NCBI GenBank assembly: GCA_008729055.1
Contig: SDUX01000081.1
Span: 1-64,000 of the forward strand
DNA: 64,000 nucleotides
From: Pyropia haitanensis
Lineage: Eukaryota > Rhodophyta > Bangiophyceae > Bangiales > Bangiaceae
Direction: 5' to 3'
The position numbers were made by a program, and so were the translations under genes. Shown here piece by piece: positions 34,118-48,200 of this stretch (positions are counted from its first letter, which is position 1; each line of letters begins with the position of its first letter). Under the pieces are notes generated by a model. It had not been told where the DNA came from and searched no databases. It saw nothing but the letters and a program-made list of their open reading frames with translations.

Positions 34118-36241
34118 ATGGCTGGAACCAAAGGATGCACGACCGCCAATTCGGCCGGCCAGCGCGCGGGTGCATTGCTGTACACGCAGTAGTGCGCGCC
34201 AAAGTCGGCCGCAACGGAGTGGTGTGCAGCAAAGTGGGTGAGTGGGCAAAAGTGGGCACCACCGCATGCAAACGACCGTGCGAAGTGGGTGGAAGAAGTC
34301 GGACAAACAAGCGGGTGGATCTATGGCTGGAACGAAGTATGGGCGCCCAATTGGGCGGCCGCCGGCCAATGGTGGGGGCAAGAAGTTTCCATAACTGCAA
34401 AGAAAATTCACGTGAAAGTCGCCAGAAAGTCGTCCAACAGTGGCCACAAAGTGCGCCCCGCCACCCAAACTGTCCACTGCGCGTTCCGCCCGTCACACTG
34501 GCGTGGACGGTGTGAGGGCGGAACTTTTGTCGCCGACCGTCAGTGGGGCGTGGGGGACCCCCACGTGGAAGTGGGTAAGAAGTGGGCAACAAAATTGCAA
34601 AAAGGTGGGAACCCGGCGCACACAAACGGCCAACTCGTTGCAAGAAGTTTCCGCGCTGCAAACAAAAAATTCACGTCGAAGCCAACGCCAGAAAGTCCCG
34701 TCCAACAGTGGCCACAAAGTGCGCCCCGCCACCCAAACTGTCCACTGCGCGTTCCGCCCGTCACACTCGGACGTCGAGCGGGGTGTGATGAACTTTTAAC
34801 GAGGACCGTCGAGCCAATTCGGCCGCCGGAGCGCGTGCTGCATTGCTGTACACGCGAAAGTGGGCAAAAGTGGGCAACAGTGGGCAAAAGTGGGTGAGAA
34901 GCGGCCAACCACCGCATGCACGACCGTGCGGGTGGAACCTCGGACATCAAGCGGGTGGATCTATGGCTGGAACGAAGTATGCGCGCCAATTCGGCCGCCG
35001 GATGGTGTGCAGCATCGCTGTAGACACAAAAGTGGGCAAAAGTGGGCAAAAGTGGGCAAAAGTGGGTAGGAAGTGGGTAAGAAGTGGGACACAAAAAGGC
35101 GTTGCAAAATCCAACGCCAAACGTGGGACACAAATCGCCAACCACCCCAGCACGACGGTGCGGTTGCAAAGAACAAATTCGACGTCGAAACGTCGGATGT
35201 ATGGCTGGAATAAAGGATGCGAGCCAATTCGGCCGCCGGAGCGCGTGCTGCATTGCTGTACAACAGTGGCCACAAAGTGCGGCAAACGCGTGGGCCAAAG
35301 TCCACTGCGCGTTCCAGCCGGTGACTGGCGGCCAACCACCGCTGCACTTCGTTGGGTCGAACCGACATCGAGCGGGTGGCTCTGGGGACCCCCACGTGGC
35401 AAAAACCATTCCACAAAATTGACACGTGGAAACCGGCGCTCCACAAAACACTCGTTGCATCCAACGGACGCGCCAACAAACGGGTCGGCCAACCACCCCA
35501 TGCACGACGGTGCGGGTGGAACCTCGGACGTCGAGCGGGCGGATGTATGGCTGGAATAAAGTATGCGAAAAGTGGGCAAAAGTGGGCAAAAGCCGGGGCG
35601 CGTGTATTGTGGGTAAGAAGTGGGCGGGGGAAAGCCAAATTGGGCAAAAGTGGCAAAGCGTGAAACAGAAAGTGTGGCCAAAAGTGCGGTGACTGCGCGT
35701 TCCGCCCGTCAAGCGTGGCCAACCGTCACGCCCGACCCCCACGTGGCAAAAACCATTCCACGACACGTGCGGTTGCATGCGAACAAACTCGGACATCAAG
35801 CGGGGGAACCTCGGACGTCTATGGCTGGAGGATGCGAAATGCGCGGCCCCGGAGGCGTGCTGATGTGTACAGAAAGACGCAAAAGTGGGCAAAAGTGGGC
35901 AGTGGGCAAAAGTGGGTAAAGTGGGTGAGAAGCGGCCTACCAAACCGGCAAAAACGACCGTGGGGACACAAATGGGAATTTGGGGCAAGAAGGCTGGAAC
36001 GAACTGCAAAGAAAATTCGCCGTGAATCGGCGTCGCCAGAAAGTGCGTGTAGTGGCAACGCAAAAGTGCGGCAAAAGTGGGCCAAACTGTAGACTGGGTA
36101 AAGGGGTGGGAAGTGGGCGTGGGCAAAAAGGGGGCCAAATTGGGACACAAATGGCCAATTGGGGCAAGAAGTTTCCATAACTGCAAAGAAAATTCACGTG
36201 AAAGTCGCCAGAAAGTCGTCCAACAGTGGCCACAAAGTGCG
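34118..36241 (+). repeat. Scrambled satellite segment
   Basis: Pieces of the 688-bp unit are interleaved, duplicated and joined out of register. Clean islands lie at about 34376-34541, 34690-34766, 34811-35089, 35383-35561 and from 36121 on. Between them, fragments of the two 172-bp halves alternate every 10-30 bases, as at 34118-34375, where ATGGCTGGAAC, GCACGACCG, CCAATTCGG and GTGGTGTGCAGC appear in an order found nowhere else. A short unit start at 34724 comes only 268 bp after the one at 34456, and the next clean start is at 36242. No foreign sequence or gene is recognisable. An out-of-register consensus of mis-aligned reads is the likeliest cause; a true rearrangement is possible. Confidence 0.8.
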
Positions 36242-39200
36242 CCCCGCCACCCAAACTGTCCACTGCGCGTTCCGCCCGTCACACTGGCGTGGACGGTGTG
36301 AGGGCGGAACTTTTGTCGCCGACCGTCACGCCTGGCTGTGGGGACCCCCACGTGGCAAAAACCATTCCACAAAATTGACACGTGGAAACCGGCGCTCCAC
36401 AAAACACTCGTTGCATCCAACGGACGCGCCAACAAACGGGTCGGCCAACCACCCCATGCACGACGGTGCGGGTGGAACCTCGGACGTCGAGCGGGCGGAT
36501 GTATGGCTGGAATAAAGGATGCGAGCCAATTCGGCCGCCGGAGCGCGTGCTGCATTGCTGTACACGCGAAAGTGGGCAAAAGTGGGCAACAGTGGGCAAA
36601 AGTGGGTGAGAAGCGGCCAACCACCGCATGCACGACCGTGCAACAAAGTGGCCAAAATGCCAAAAGTGGGCAGTGGGCAAAAGTGGGTAAAGTGGGTAAG
36701 AAGTGGGGGGGCAAAAAGGGGGCCAAATTGGGACACAAATGGCCAATTGGGGGCAAGAAGTTTCCATAACTGCAAAGAAAATTCACGTGAAAGTCGCCAG
36801 AAAGTCGTCCAACAGTGGCCACAAAGTGCGCCCCGCCACCCAAACTGTCCACTGCGCGTTCCGCCCGTCACACTGGCGTGGACGGTGTGAGGGCGGAACT
36901 TTTGTCGCCGACCGTCACGCCTGGCTGTGGGGACCCCCACGTGGTCCACACACGTGCGCGTTGCATCCAACGGACGCGCCAACAAACGGGTCGGCCAACC
37001 ACCCCATGCACGACGGTGCGGGTGGAACCTCGGACGTCGAGCGGGCGGATGTATGGCTGGAATAAAGGATGCGAGCCAATTCGGCCGCCGGAGCGCGTGC
37101 TGCATTGCTGTACACGCGAAAGTGGGCAAAAGTGGGCAACAGTGGGCAAAAGTGGGTGAGAAGCGGCCACCACCGCATGCACGACCGTGCGGGTGGAACC
37201 TCGGACATCAAGCGGGTGGATCTATGGCTGGAACGAAGTATGCGCGCCAATTCGGCCGCCGGATGGTGTGCAGCATCGCTGTAGACACAAAAGTGGGCAA
37301 AAGTGGGCAAAAGTGGGCAAAAGTGGGTAGGAAGTGGGTAAGAAGTGGGCAAAAAGGGGGGGGACACAAATGGCCAATTGGGGGCAAGAACATAACTGCA
37401 AAGAAAATTCAGTCGCCAGAAAGTCGTTGGCCACAAAGTGCGCCCCGCCACCCAAACTGTCCACTGCGCGTTCCGCCCGTCACACTGGCGTGGACGGTGT
37501 GAGGGCGGAACTTTTGTCGCCGACCGTCACACCTGGCTGTGGGGACCCCCACGTGGCAAAAACCATTCCACAAAATTGACACGTGGAAACCGGCGCTCCA
37601 CAAAACACTCGTTGCATCCAACGGACGCGCCAAAACGGGTCGGCCAACCACCCCATGCACGACGGTGCGGGTGGAACCTCGGACGTCGAGCGGGCGGATG
37701 TATGGCTGGAATAAAGGATGCGAGCCAATTCGGCCGCCGGAGCGCGTGCTGCATTGCTGTACACGCAAAGTGGGCAAAAGTGGGCAACAGTGGGCAAAAG
37801 TGGGTGAGAAGCGGCCACCACCGCATGCACGACCGTGTGGAACCTCGGACATGATCTATGGCTATGCGCGCCAAATGGTGTGCAGCATCGCTGTCAAAAA
37901 AAGTGGGCAAAAGTGGGCAAAAGTGGGTAGGAAGTGGGTAAGAAGTGGGCAAAAAGTGGGACACAAATGGGCAATTGGGGGCAAGAAGTTTCCATAACTG
38001 CAAAGAAAATTTCGCCAGAAAGTCGTCCAACAGTGGCCACAAAGTGCGCCCGCCACCCAAACTGTCCACTGCGCGTTCCGCCCGTCACACTGGCGTGGAC
38101 GGTGTGAGGGCGGAACTTTTGTCGCCGACCGTCACGCCTGGCTGTGGGGACCCCCACGTGGCAAAAACCATTCCACAAAATTGACACGTGGAAACCGGCG
38201 CTCCACAAAACACTCGTTGCATCCAACGGACGCGCCAACAAACGGGTCGGCCAACCACCCCATGCACGACGGTGCGGGTGGAACCTCGGACGTCGAGCGG
38301 GCGGATGTATGGCTGGAATAAAGGATGCGAGCAATTCGGCCGCCGGACATTGCTGTACACGCGAAAGTGGGCAAAAGTGGGCAACAGTGGGCAAAAGTGG
38401 GTGAGAAGCGGCCACCGCATGCACGAAACCTCGGACATGTGGATCTATGGCTTGCGCGCCAATTCGGCCGCCGGATGGTGTGCAGCATCGCTGTTGGGCA
38501 AAAGTGGGCAAAAGTGGGCAAGAAGTGGGCAAAAAGTGGGGGACACAAATGGCCAATTGGGGGCAAGAACTGCAAAGAAAAGAAAGTCGCCAGAAAGTCG
38601 TCCAACAGTGGCCACAAAGTGCGCCCCGCCACCCAAACTGTCCACTGCGCGTTCCGCCCGTCACACTGGCGTGGACGGTGTGAGGGCGGAACTTTTGTCG
38701 CCGACCGTCACACCCCCACGTGGCAAAAACCATTCCACAAAATTGACACGTGGAAACCGGCGCTCCACAAAACACTCGTTGCATCCAACGGACGCGCCAA
38801 AACGGGTTGCACGACGGTGCGGGTGGAACCTCGGACGTCGAGCGGGCGGATGTATGGCTGGAATAAAGGATGCGAGCCAATTCGGCCGCCGGAGCGCGTG
38901 CTGCATTGCTGTACACGCGAAAGTGGGCAAAAGTGGGCAACAGTGGGCAAAAGTGGGTGAGAAGCGGCCACCACCGCATGCACGACCGTGCGGGTGGAAC
39001 CTCGGACATCAAGCGGGTGGATCTATGGCTGGAACGAAGTATGCGCGCCAATTCGGCCGCCGGATGGTGTGCAGCATCGCTGTAGACACAAAAGTGGGCA
39101 AAAGTGGGCAAAAGTGGGCAAAAGTGGGTAGGAAGTGGGTAAGAAGTGGGCAAAAAGGGGCAAAAAGGGGGCCAAATTGGGACACAAATGGCCAATTGGG

Positions 39201-39279
39201 GGCAAGAAGTTTCCATAACTGCAAAGAAAATTCACGTGAAAGTCGCCAGAAAGTCGTCCAACAGTGGCCACAAAGTGCG
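36242..39279 (+). repeat. Satellite copies shortened by block deletions (575-656 bp)
   Basis: Unit starts at 36242, 36831, 37443, 38049 and 38624 give spacings of 589, 612, 606, 575 and 656. Unlike the scattered single-base losses of 26-33 kb, whole blocks are missing here. At 36644-36715 the region from CGACCGTGC to the G-run tract is replaced by a short join. At 36943-36962 the CACGTGG-to-CGTTGCATCC interval is collapsed. At 37360-37436, 37845-37945, 38330-38345, 38410-38580 and 38712-38815 several blocks of 10-60 bases are lost. The sequence left between the deletions matches subfamily A closely. Confidence 0.85.
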
Positions 39280-42200
39280 CCCCGCCACCCAAACTGTCCA
39301 CTGCGCGTTCCGCCCGTCACACTGGCGTGGACGGTGTGAGGGCGGAACTTTTGTCGCCGACCGTCACGCCTGGCTGTGGGGACCCCCACGTGGCAAAAAC
39401 CATTCCACAAAATTGACACGTGGAAACCGGCGCTCCACAAAACACTCGTTGCATCCAACGGACGCGCCAACAAACGGGTCGGCCAACCACCCCATGCACG
39501 ACGGTGCGGGTGGAACCTCGGACGTCGAGCGGGCGGATGTATGGCTGGAATAAAGGATGCGAGCCAATTCGGCCGCCGGAGCGCGTGCTGCATTGCTGTA
39601 CACGCGAAAGTGGGCAAAAGTGGGCAACAGTGGGCAAAAGTGGGTGAGAAGCGGCCACCACCGCATGCACGACCGTGCGGGTGGAACCTCGGACATCAAG
39701 CGGGTGGATCTATGGCTGGAACGAAGTATGCGCGCCAATTCGGCCGCCGGATGGTGTGCAGCATCGCTGTAGACACAAAAGTGGGCAAAAGTGGGCAAAA
39801 GTGGGCAAAAGTGGGTAGGAAGTGGGTAAGAAGTGGGCAAAAAGGGGCAAAAAGGGGGCCAAATTGGGACACAAATGGCCAATTGGGGGCAAGAAGTTTC
39901 CATAACTGCAAAGAAAATTCACGTGAAAGTCGCCAGAAAGTCGTCCAACAGTGGCCACAAAGTGCGCCCCGCCACCCAAACTGTCCACTGCGCGTTCCGC
40001 CCGTCACACTGGCGTGGACGGTGTGAGGGCGGAACTTTTGTCGCCGACCGTCACGCCTGGCTGTGGGGACCCCCACGTGGCAAAAACCATTCCACAAAAT
40101 TGACACGTGGAAACCGGCGCTCCACAAAACACTCGTTGCATCCAACGGACGCGCCAACAAACGGGTCGGCCAACCACCCCATGCACGACGGTGCGGGTGG
40201 AACCTCGGACGTCGAGCGGGCGGATGTATGGCTGGAATAAAGGATGCGAGCCAATTCGGCCGCCGGAGCGCGTGCTGCATTGCTGTACACGCGAAAGTGG
40301 GCAAAAGTGGGCAACAGTGGGCAAAAGTGGGTGAGAAGCGGCCAACCACCGCATGCACGACCGTGCGGGTGGAACCTCGGACATCAAGCGGGTGGATCTA
40401 TGGCTGGAACGAAGTATGCGCGCCAATTCGGCCGCCGGATGGTGTGCAGCATCGCTGTAGACACAAAAGTGGGCAAAAGTGGGCAAAAGTGGGCAAAAGT
40501 GGGTAGGAAGTGGGTAAGAAGTGGGCAAAAAGGGGCAAAAAGGGGGCCAAATTGGGACACAAATGGCCAATTGGGGGCAAGAAGTTTCCATAACTGCAAA
40601 GAAAATTCACGTGAAAGTCGCCAGAAAGTCGTCCAACAGTGGCCACAAAGTGCGCCCCGCCACCCAAACTGTCCACTGCGCGTTCCGCCCGTCACACTGG
40701 CGTGGACGGTGTGAGGGCGGAACTTTTGTCGCCGACCGTCACGCCTGGCTGTGGGGACCCCCACGTGGCAAAAACCATTCCACAAAATTGACACGTGGAA
40801 ACCGGCGCTCCACAAAACACTCGTTGCATCCAACGGACGCGCCAACAAACGGGTCGGCCAACCACCCCATGCACGACGGTGCGGGTGGAACCTCGGACGT
40901 CGAGCGGGCGGATGTATGGCTGGAATAAAGGATGCGAGCCAATTCGGCCGCCGGAGCGCGTGCTGCATTGCTGTACACGCGAAAGTGGGCAAAAGTGGGC
41001 AACAGTGGGCAAAAGTGGGTGAGAAGCGGCCAACCACCGCATGCACGACCGTGCGGGTGGAACCTCGGACATCAAGCGGGTGGATCTATGGCTGGAACGA
41101 AGTATGCGCGCCAATTCGGCCGCCGGATGGTGTGCAGCATCGCTGTAGACACAAAAGTGGGCAAAAGTGGGCAAAAGTGGGCAAAAGTGGGTAGGAAGTG
41201 GGTAAGAAGTGGGCAAAAAGGGGCAAAAAGGGGGCCAAATTGGGACACAAATGGCCAATTGGGGGCAAGAAGTTTCCATAACTGCAAAGAAAATTCACGT
41301 GAAAGTCGCCAGAAAGTCGTCCAACAGTGGCCACAAAGTGCGCCCCGCCACCCAAACTGTCCACTGCGCGTTCCGCCCGTCACACTGGCGTGGACGGTGT
41401 GAGGGCGGAACTTTTGTCGCCGACCGTCACGCCTGGCTGTGGGGACCCCCACGTGGCAAAAACCATTCCACAAAATTGACACGTGGAAACCGGCGCTCCA
41501 CAAAACACTCGTTGCATCCAACGGACGCGCCAACAAACGGGTCGGCCAACCACCCCATGCACGACGGTGCGGGTGGAACCTCGGACGTCGAGCGGGCGGA
41601 TGTATGGCTGGAATAAAGGATGCGAGCCAATTCGGCCGCCGGAGCGCGTGCTGCATTGCTGTACACGCGAAAGTGGGCAAAAGTGGGCAACAGTGGGCAA
41701 AAGTGGGTGAGAAGCGGCCAACCACCGCATGCACGACCGTGCGGGTGGAACCTCGGACATCAAGCGGGTGGATCTATGGCTGGAACGAAGTATGCGCGCC
41801 AATTCGGCCGCCGGATGGTGTGCAGCATCGCTGTAGACACAAAAGTGGGCAAAAGTGGGCAAAAGTGGGCAAAAGTGGGTAGGAAGTGGGTAAGAAGTGG
41901 GCAAAAAGGGGCAAAAAGGGGGCCAAATTGGGACACAAATGGCAATTGGGGGCAAGAAGTTTCCATAACTGCAAAGAAAATTCACGTGAAAGTCGCCAGA
42001 AAGTCGTCCAACAGTGGCCACAAAGTGCGCCCCGCCACCCAAACTGTCCACTGCGCGTTCCGCCCGTCACACTGGCGTGGACGGTGTGAGGGCGGAACTT
42101 TTGTCGCCGACCGTCACACCTGGCTGTCGGGGACCCCCACGTGGCAAAAACCATTCCACAAAATTGACACGTGGAAACCGGCGCTCCACAAAACACTCGT

Positions 42201-45200
42201 TGCATCCAACGGACGCGCCAACAAACGGGTCGGCCAACCACCCCATGCACGACGGTGCGGGTGGAACCTCGGACGTCGAGCGGGCGGATGTATGGCTGGA
42301 ATAAAGATGCGAGCCAATTCGGCCGCCGGAGCGCGTGCTGCATTGCTGTACACGCGAAAGTGGGCAAAAGTGGGCAACAGTGGGCAAAAGTGGGTGAGAA
42401 GCGGCCAACCACCGCATGCACGACCGTGGGGGTCGAACCTCGGACATCGAGCGGGTGGATCTATGGCTGGAAGAAGTATGCGCGCCAATTCGGCCGCCGG
42501 ATGGTGTGCAGCATCGCTGTAGACGCAAAAGTGGGCAAAAGTGGGCAAAAGTGGGCAAAAGTGGGTAGGAAGTGGGTAAGAAGTGGGCAAAAAGTGGGCA
42601 AAAAGGGGGCCAAATTGGGACACAAATGGCCAATTGGGGGCAAGAAGTTTCCATAACTGCAAAGAAAATTGACGGAAAGTCGCCAGAAAGTGGTCCAACA
42701 GTGGCCACAAAGTGCGCCCCGCCACCCAAACTGTCCACTGCGCGTTCCGCCGTCACACTGGCGTGGACGGTGTGAGGGCGGAACTTTTGTCGCCGACCGT
42801 CACAGCCTGGCTGTGGGACCCCCACGTGGCAAAAACCATTCCACAAAATTGACACGTGGAAACCGGCGCTCCACAAAACACTCGTTGCATCCAACGGACG
42901 CGCCAACAAACGGGTCGGCCAACCACCCCATGCACGACGGTGCGGGTGGAACCTCGGACGTCGAGCGGGCGGATGTATGGCTGGAATAAAGGATGCGAGC
43001 CAATTCGGCCGCCGGAGCGCGTGCTGCATTGCTGTACACGCAAAAGTGGGCAAAAGTGGGCAACAGTGGGCAAAAGTGGGTGAGAAGCGGCCTACCACCG
43101 CATGCACGACCGTGCGGGTGGAACCTCGGACATCGAGCGGGTGGATCTATGGCTGGAACGAAGTATGCGCGCCAATTCGGCCGCCGGATGGTGTGCAGCA
43201 TCGCTGTAGACACAAAAGTGGGCAAAAGTGGGCAAAAGTGGGCAAAAGTGGGTAGGAAGTGGGTAAGAAGTGGGCAAAAAGGGGCAAAAAGGGGGCCAAA
43301 TTGGGACACAAATGGCCAATTGGGGGCAAGAAGTTTCCATAACTGCAAAGAAAATTCACGTGAAAGTCGCCAGAAAGTCGTCCAACAGTGGCCACAAAGT
43401 GCGCCCCGCCACCCAAACTGTCCACTGCGCGTTCCGCCCGTCACACTGGCGTGGACGGTGTGAGGGCGGAACTTTTGTCGCCGACCGTCACGCCTGGCTG
43501 TGGGGACCCCCACGTGGCAAAAACCATTCCACAAAATTGACACGTGGAAACCGGCGCTCCACAAAACACTCGTTGCATCCAACGGACGCGCCAACAAACG
43601 GGTCGGCCAACCACCCCATGCACGACGGTGCGGGTGGAACCTCGGACGTCGAGCGGGCGGATGTATGGCTGGAATAAAGGATGCGAGCCAATTCGGCCGC
43701 CGGAGCGCGTGCTGCATTGCTGTACACGCGAAAAGTGGGCAAAGTGGGCAACAGTGGGCAAAAGTGGGTGAGAAGCGGCCTACCACCGCATGCACGACCG
43801 TGGGGGTCGAACCTCGGACATCGAGCGGGTGGATCTATGGCTGGAACTGAAGATGCGCGCCAATTCGGCCGCCGGATGGTGTGCAGCATCGCTGTAGACG
43901 CAAAAGTGGGCAAAAGTGGGCAAAAGTGGGCAAAAGTGGGTAGGAAGTGGGTAAGAAGTGGGCAAAAAGGGGGCAAAAAGGGGGCCAAATTGGGACACAA
44001 ATGGCCAATTGGGGGCAAGAAGTTTCCATAACTGCAAAGAAAATTCACGTGAAAGTCGCCAGAAAGTCGTCCAACAGTGGCCACAAAGTGCGCCCCGCCA
44101 CCCAAACTGTCCACTGCGCGTTCCGCCCGTCACACTGGCGTGGACGGTGTGAGGGCGGAACTTTTGTCGCCGACCGTCACGCCTGGCTGTGGGACCCCCA
44201 CGTGGCAAAAACCATTCCACAAAATTGACACGTGGAAACCGGCGCTCCACAAAACACTCGTTGCATCCAACGGACGCGCCAACAAACGGGTCGGCCAACC
44301 ACCCCATGCACGACGGTGCGGGTGGAACCTCGGACGTCGAGCGGGCGGATGTATGGCTGGAATAAAGGATGCGAGCCAATTCGGCCGCCGGAGCGCGTGC
44401 TGCATTGCTGTACACGCAAAGTGGGCAAAAGTGGGCAACAGTGGGCAAAAGTGGGTGAGAAGCGGCCTACCACCGCATGCACGACCGTGGGGTCGAACCT
44501 CGGACATCGAGCGGGTGGATCTATGGCTGGAACGAAGTATGCGCGCCAATTCGGCCGCCGGATGGTGTGCAGCATCGCTGTAGACGCAAAAGTGGGCAAA
44601 AGTGGGCAAAAGTGGGCAAAAGTGGGTAGGAAGTGGGTAAGAAGTGGGCAAAAAGTGGGCAAAAAGGGGGCCAAATTGGGACACAAATGGGCCAATTGGG
44701 GGCAAGAAGTTTCCATAACTGCAAAGAAAATTCACGTGAAAGTCGCCAGAAAGTGGTCCAACAGTGGCCACAAAGTGCGCCCCGCCACCCAAACTGTCCA
44801 CTGCGCGTTCCGCCCGTCACACTGGCGTGGACGGTGTGAGGGCGGAACTTTTGTCGCCGACCGTCACACCTGGCTGTGGGACCCCCACGTGGCAAAAACC
44901 ATTCCACAAAATTGACACGTGGAAACCGGCGCTCCACAAAACACTCGTTGCATCCAACGGACGCGCCAACGAACGGGTCGGCCAACCACCCCATGCACGA
45001 CGGTGCGGGTGGAACCTCGGACGTCGAGCGGGCGGATGTATGGCTGGAATAAAGGATGCGAGCCAATTCGGCCGCCGGAGCGCGTGCTGCATTGCTGTAC
45101 ACGCAAAGTGGGCAAAAGTGGGCAACAGTGGGCAAAAGTGGGTGAGAAGCGGCCTACCACCGCATGCACGACCGTGCGGGTGGAACCTCGGACATCGAGC

Positions 45201-48200
45201 GGGTGGATCTATGGCTGGAACGAAGTATGCGCGCCAATTCGGCCGCCGGATGGTGTGCAGCATCGCTGTAGACGCAAAAGTGGGCAAAAGTGGGCAAAAG
45301 TGGGCAAAAGTGGGTAGGAAGTGGGTAAGAAGTGGGCAAAAAGTGGGCAAAAAGGGGGCCAAATTGGGACACAAATGGCCAATTGGGGGCAAGAAGTTTC
45401 CATAACTGCAAAGAAAATTCACGTGAAAGTCGCCAGAAAGTGTCCAACAGTGGCCACAAAGTGCGCCCCGCCACCCAAACTGTCCACTGCGCGTTCCGCC
45501 CGTCACACTGGCGTGGACGGTGTGAGGGCGGAACTTTTGTCGCCGACCGTCACACCTGGCTGTGGGGACCCCCACGTGGCAAAAACCATTCCACAAAATT
45601 GACACGTGGAAACCGGCGCTCCACAAAACACTCGTTGCATCCAACGGACGCGCCAACAACGGGTCGGCCAACCACCCCATGCACGACGGTGCGGGTGGAA
45701 CCTCGGACGTCGAGCGGGCGGATGTATGGCTGGAATAAAGGATGCGAGCCAATTCGGCCGCCGGAGCGCGTGCTGCATTGCTGTACACGCGAAAGTGGGC
45801 AAAAGTGGGCAACAGTGGGCAAAAGTGGGTGAGAAGCGGCCTACCACCGCATGCACGACCGTGCGGGTGGAACCTCGGACATCGAGCGGGTGGATCTATG
45901 GCTGGAACGAAGTATGCGCGCCAATTCGGCCGCCGGATGGTGTGCAGCATCGCTGTAGACGCAAAAGTGGGCAAAAGTGGGCAAAAGTGGGCAAAAGTGG
46001 GTAGGAAGTGGGTAAGAAGTGGGCAAAAAGTGGGCAAAAAGGGGGCCAAATTGGGACACAAATGGGCAATTGGGGCAAGAAGTTTCCATAACTGCAAAGA
46101 AAATTCACGTGAAAGTCGCCAGAAAGTGTCCAACAGTGGCCACAAAGTGCGCCCCGCCACCCAAACTGTCCACTGCGCGTTCCGCCCGTCACACTGGCGT
46201 GGACGGTGTGAGGGCGGAACTTTTGTCGCCGACCGTCACACCTGGCTGTGGGGACCCCCACGTGGCAAAAACCATTCCACAAAATTGACACGTGGAAACC
46301 GGCGCTCCACAAAACACTCGTTGCATCCAACGGACGCGCCAACGAACGGGTCGGCCAACCACCCCATGCACGACGGTGCGGGTGGAACCTCGGACGTCGA
46401 GCGGGCGGATGTATGGCTGGAATAAAGGATGCGAGCCAATTCGGCCGCCGGAGCGCGTGCTGCATTGCTGTACACGCAAAAGTGGGCAAAAGTGGGCAAC
46501 AGTGGGCAAAAGTGGGTGAGAAGCGGCCTACCACCGCATGCACGACCGTGGGGGTCGAACCTCGGACATCGAGCGGGTGGATCTATGGCTGGAACGAAGG
46601 ATGCGCGCCAATTCGGCCGCCGGATGGTGTGCAGCATCGCTGTAGACGCAAAAGTGGGCAAAAGTGGGCAAAAGTGGGCAAAAGTGGGTAGGAAGTGGGT
46701 AAGAAGTGGGCAAAAAGTGGGCAAAAAGGGGGCCAAATTGGGACACAAATGGCCAATTGGGGGCAAGAAGTTTCCATAACTGCAAAGAAAATTCACGTGA
46801 AAGTCGCCAGAAAGTGGTCCAACAGTGGCCACAAAGTGCGCCCCGCCACCCAAACTGTCCACTGCGCGTTCCGCCCGTCACACTGGCGTGGACGGTGTGA
46901 GGGCGGAACTTTTGTCGCCGACCGTCACGCCTGGCTGTGGGGACCCCCACGTGGCAAAAACCATTCCACAAAATTGACACGTGGAAACCGGCGCTCCACA
47001 AAACACTCGTTGCATCCAACGGACGCGCCAACAACGGGTCGGCCAACCACCCCATGCACGACGGTGCGGGTGGAACCTCGGACGTCGAGCGGGCGGATGT
47101 ATGGCTGGAATAAAGGATGCGAGCCAATTCGGCCGCCGGAGCGCGTGCTGCATTGCTGTACACGCGAAAGTGGGCAAAAGTGGGCAACAGTGGGCAAAAG
47201 TGGGTGAGAAGCGGCCTACCACCGCATGCACGACCGTGGGGTGAACCTCGGACATCGAGCGGGTGGATCTATGGCTGGAACGAAGTATGCGCGCCAATTC
47301 GGCCGCCGGATGGTGTGCAGCATCGCTGTAGACGCAAAAGTGGGCAAAAGTGGGCAAAAGTGGGCAAAGTGGGTAGGAAGTGGGTAAGAAGTGGGCAAAA
47401 AGTGGGCAAAAAGGGGGCCAAATTGGGACACAAATGGCCAATTGGGGGCAAGAAGTTTCCATAACTGCAAAGAAAATTCACGTGAAAGTCGCCAGAAAGT
47501 CGTCCAACAGTGGCCACAAAGTGCGCCCCGCCACCCAAACTGTCCACTGCGCGTTCCGCCCGTCACACTGGCGTGGACGGTGTGAGGGCGGAACTTTTGT
47601 CGCCGACCGTCACGCCTGGCTGTGGGGACCCCCACGTGGCAAAAACCATTCCACAAAATTGACACGTGGAAACCGGCGCTCCACAAAACACTCGTTGCAT
47701 CCAACGGACGCGCCAACAAACGGGTCGGCCAACCACCCCATGCACGACGGTGCGGGTGGAACCTCGGACGTCGAGCGGGCGGATGTATGGCTGGAATAAA
47801 GGATGCGAGCCAATTCGGCCGCCGGAGCGCGTGCTGCATTGCTGTACACGCGAAAGTGGGCAAAAGTGGGCAACAGTGGGCAAAAGTGGGTGAGAAGCGG
47901 CCAACCACCGCATGCACGACCGTGCGGGTGGAACCTCGGACATCGAGCGGGTGGATCTATGGCTGGAACGAAGTATGCGCGCCAATTCGGCCGCCGGATG
48001 GTGTGCAGCATCGCTGTAGACACAAAAGTGGGCAAAAGTGGGCAAAAGTGGGCAAAAGTGGGTAGGAAGTGGGTAAGAAGTGGGCAAAAAGGGGCAAAAA
48101 GGGGGCCAAATTGGGACACAAATGGCCAATTGGGGGCAAGAAGTTTCCATAACTGCAAAGAAAATTCACGTGAAAGTCGCCAGAAAGTCGTCCAACAGTG

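Noticed and set aside
34118..36241. Foreign insertion (mobile element or gene) in the scrambled segment
   Set aside because: Every recognisable word of 8 or more bases also occurs in the satellite unit, so it is rearranged satellite and not new sequence.
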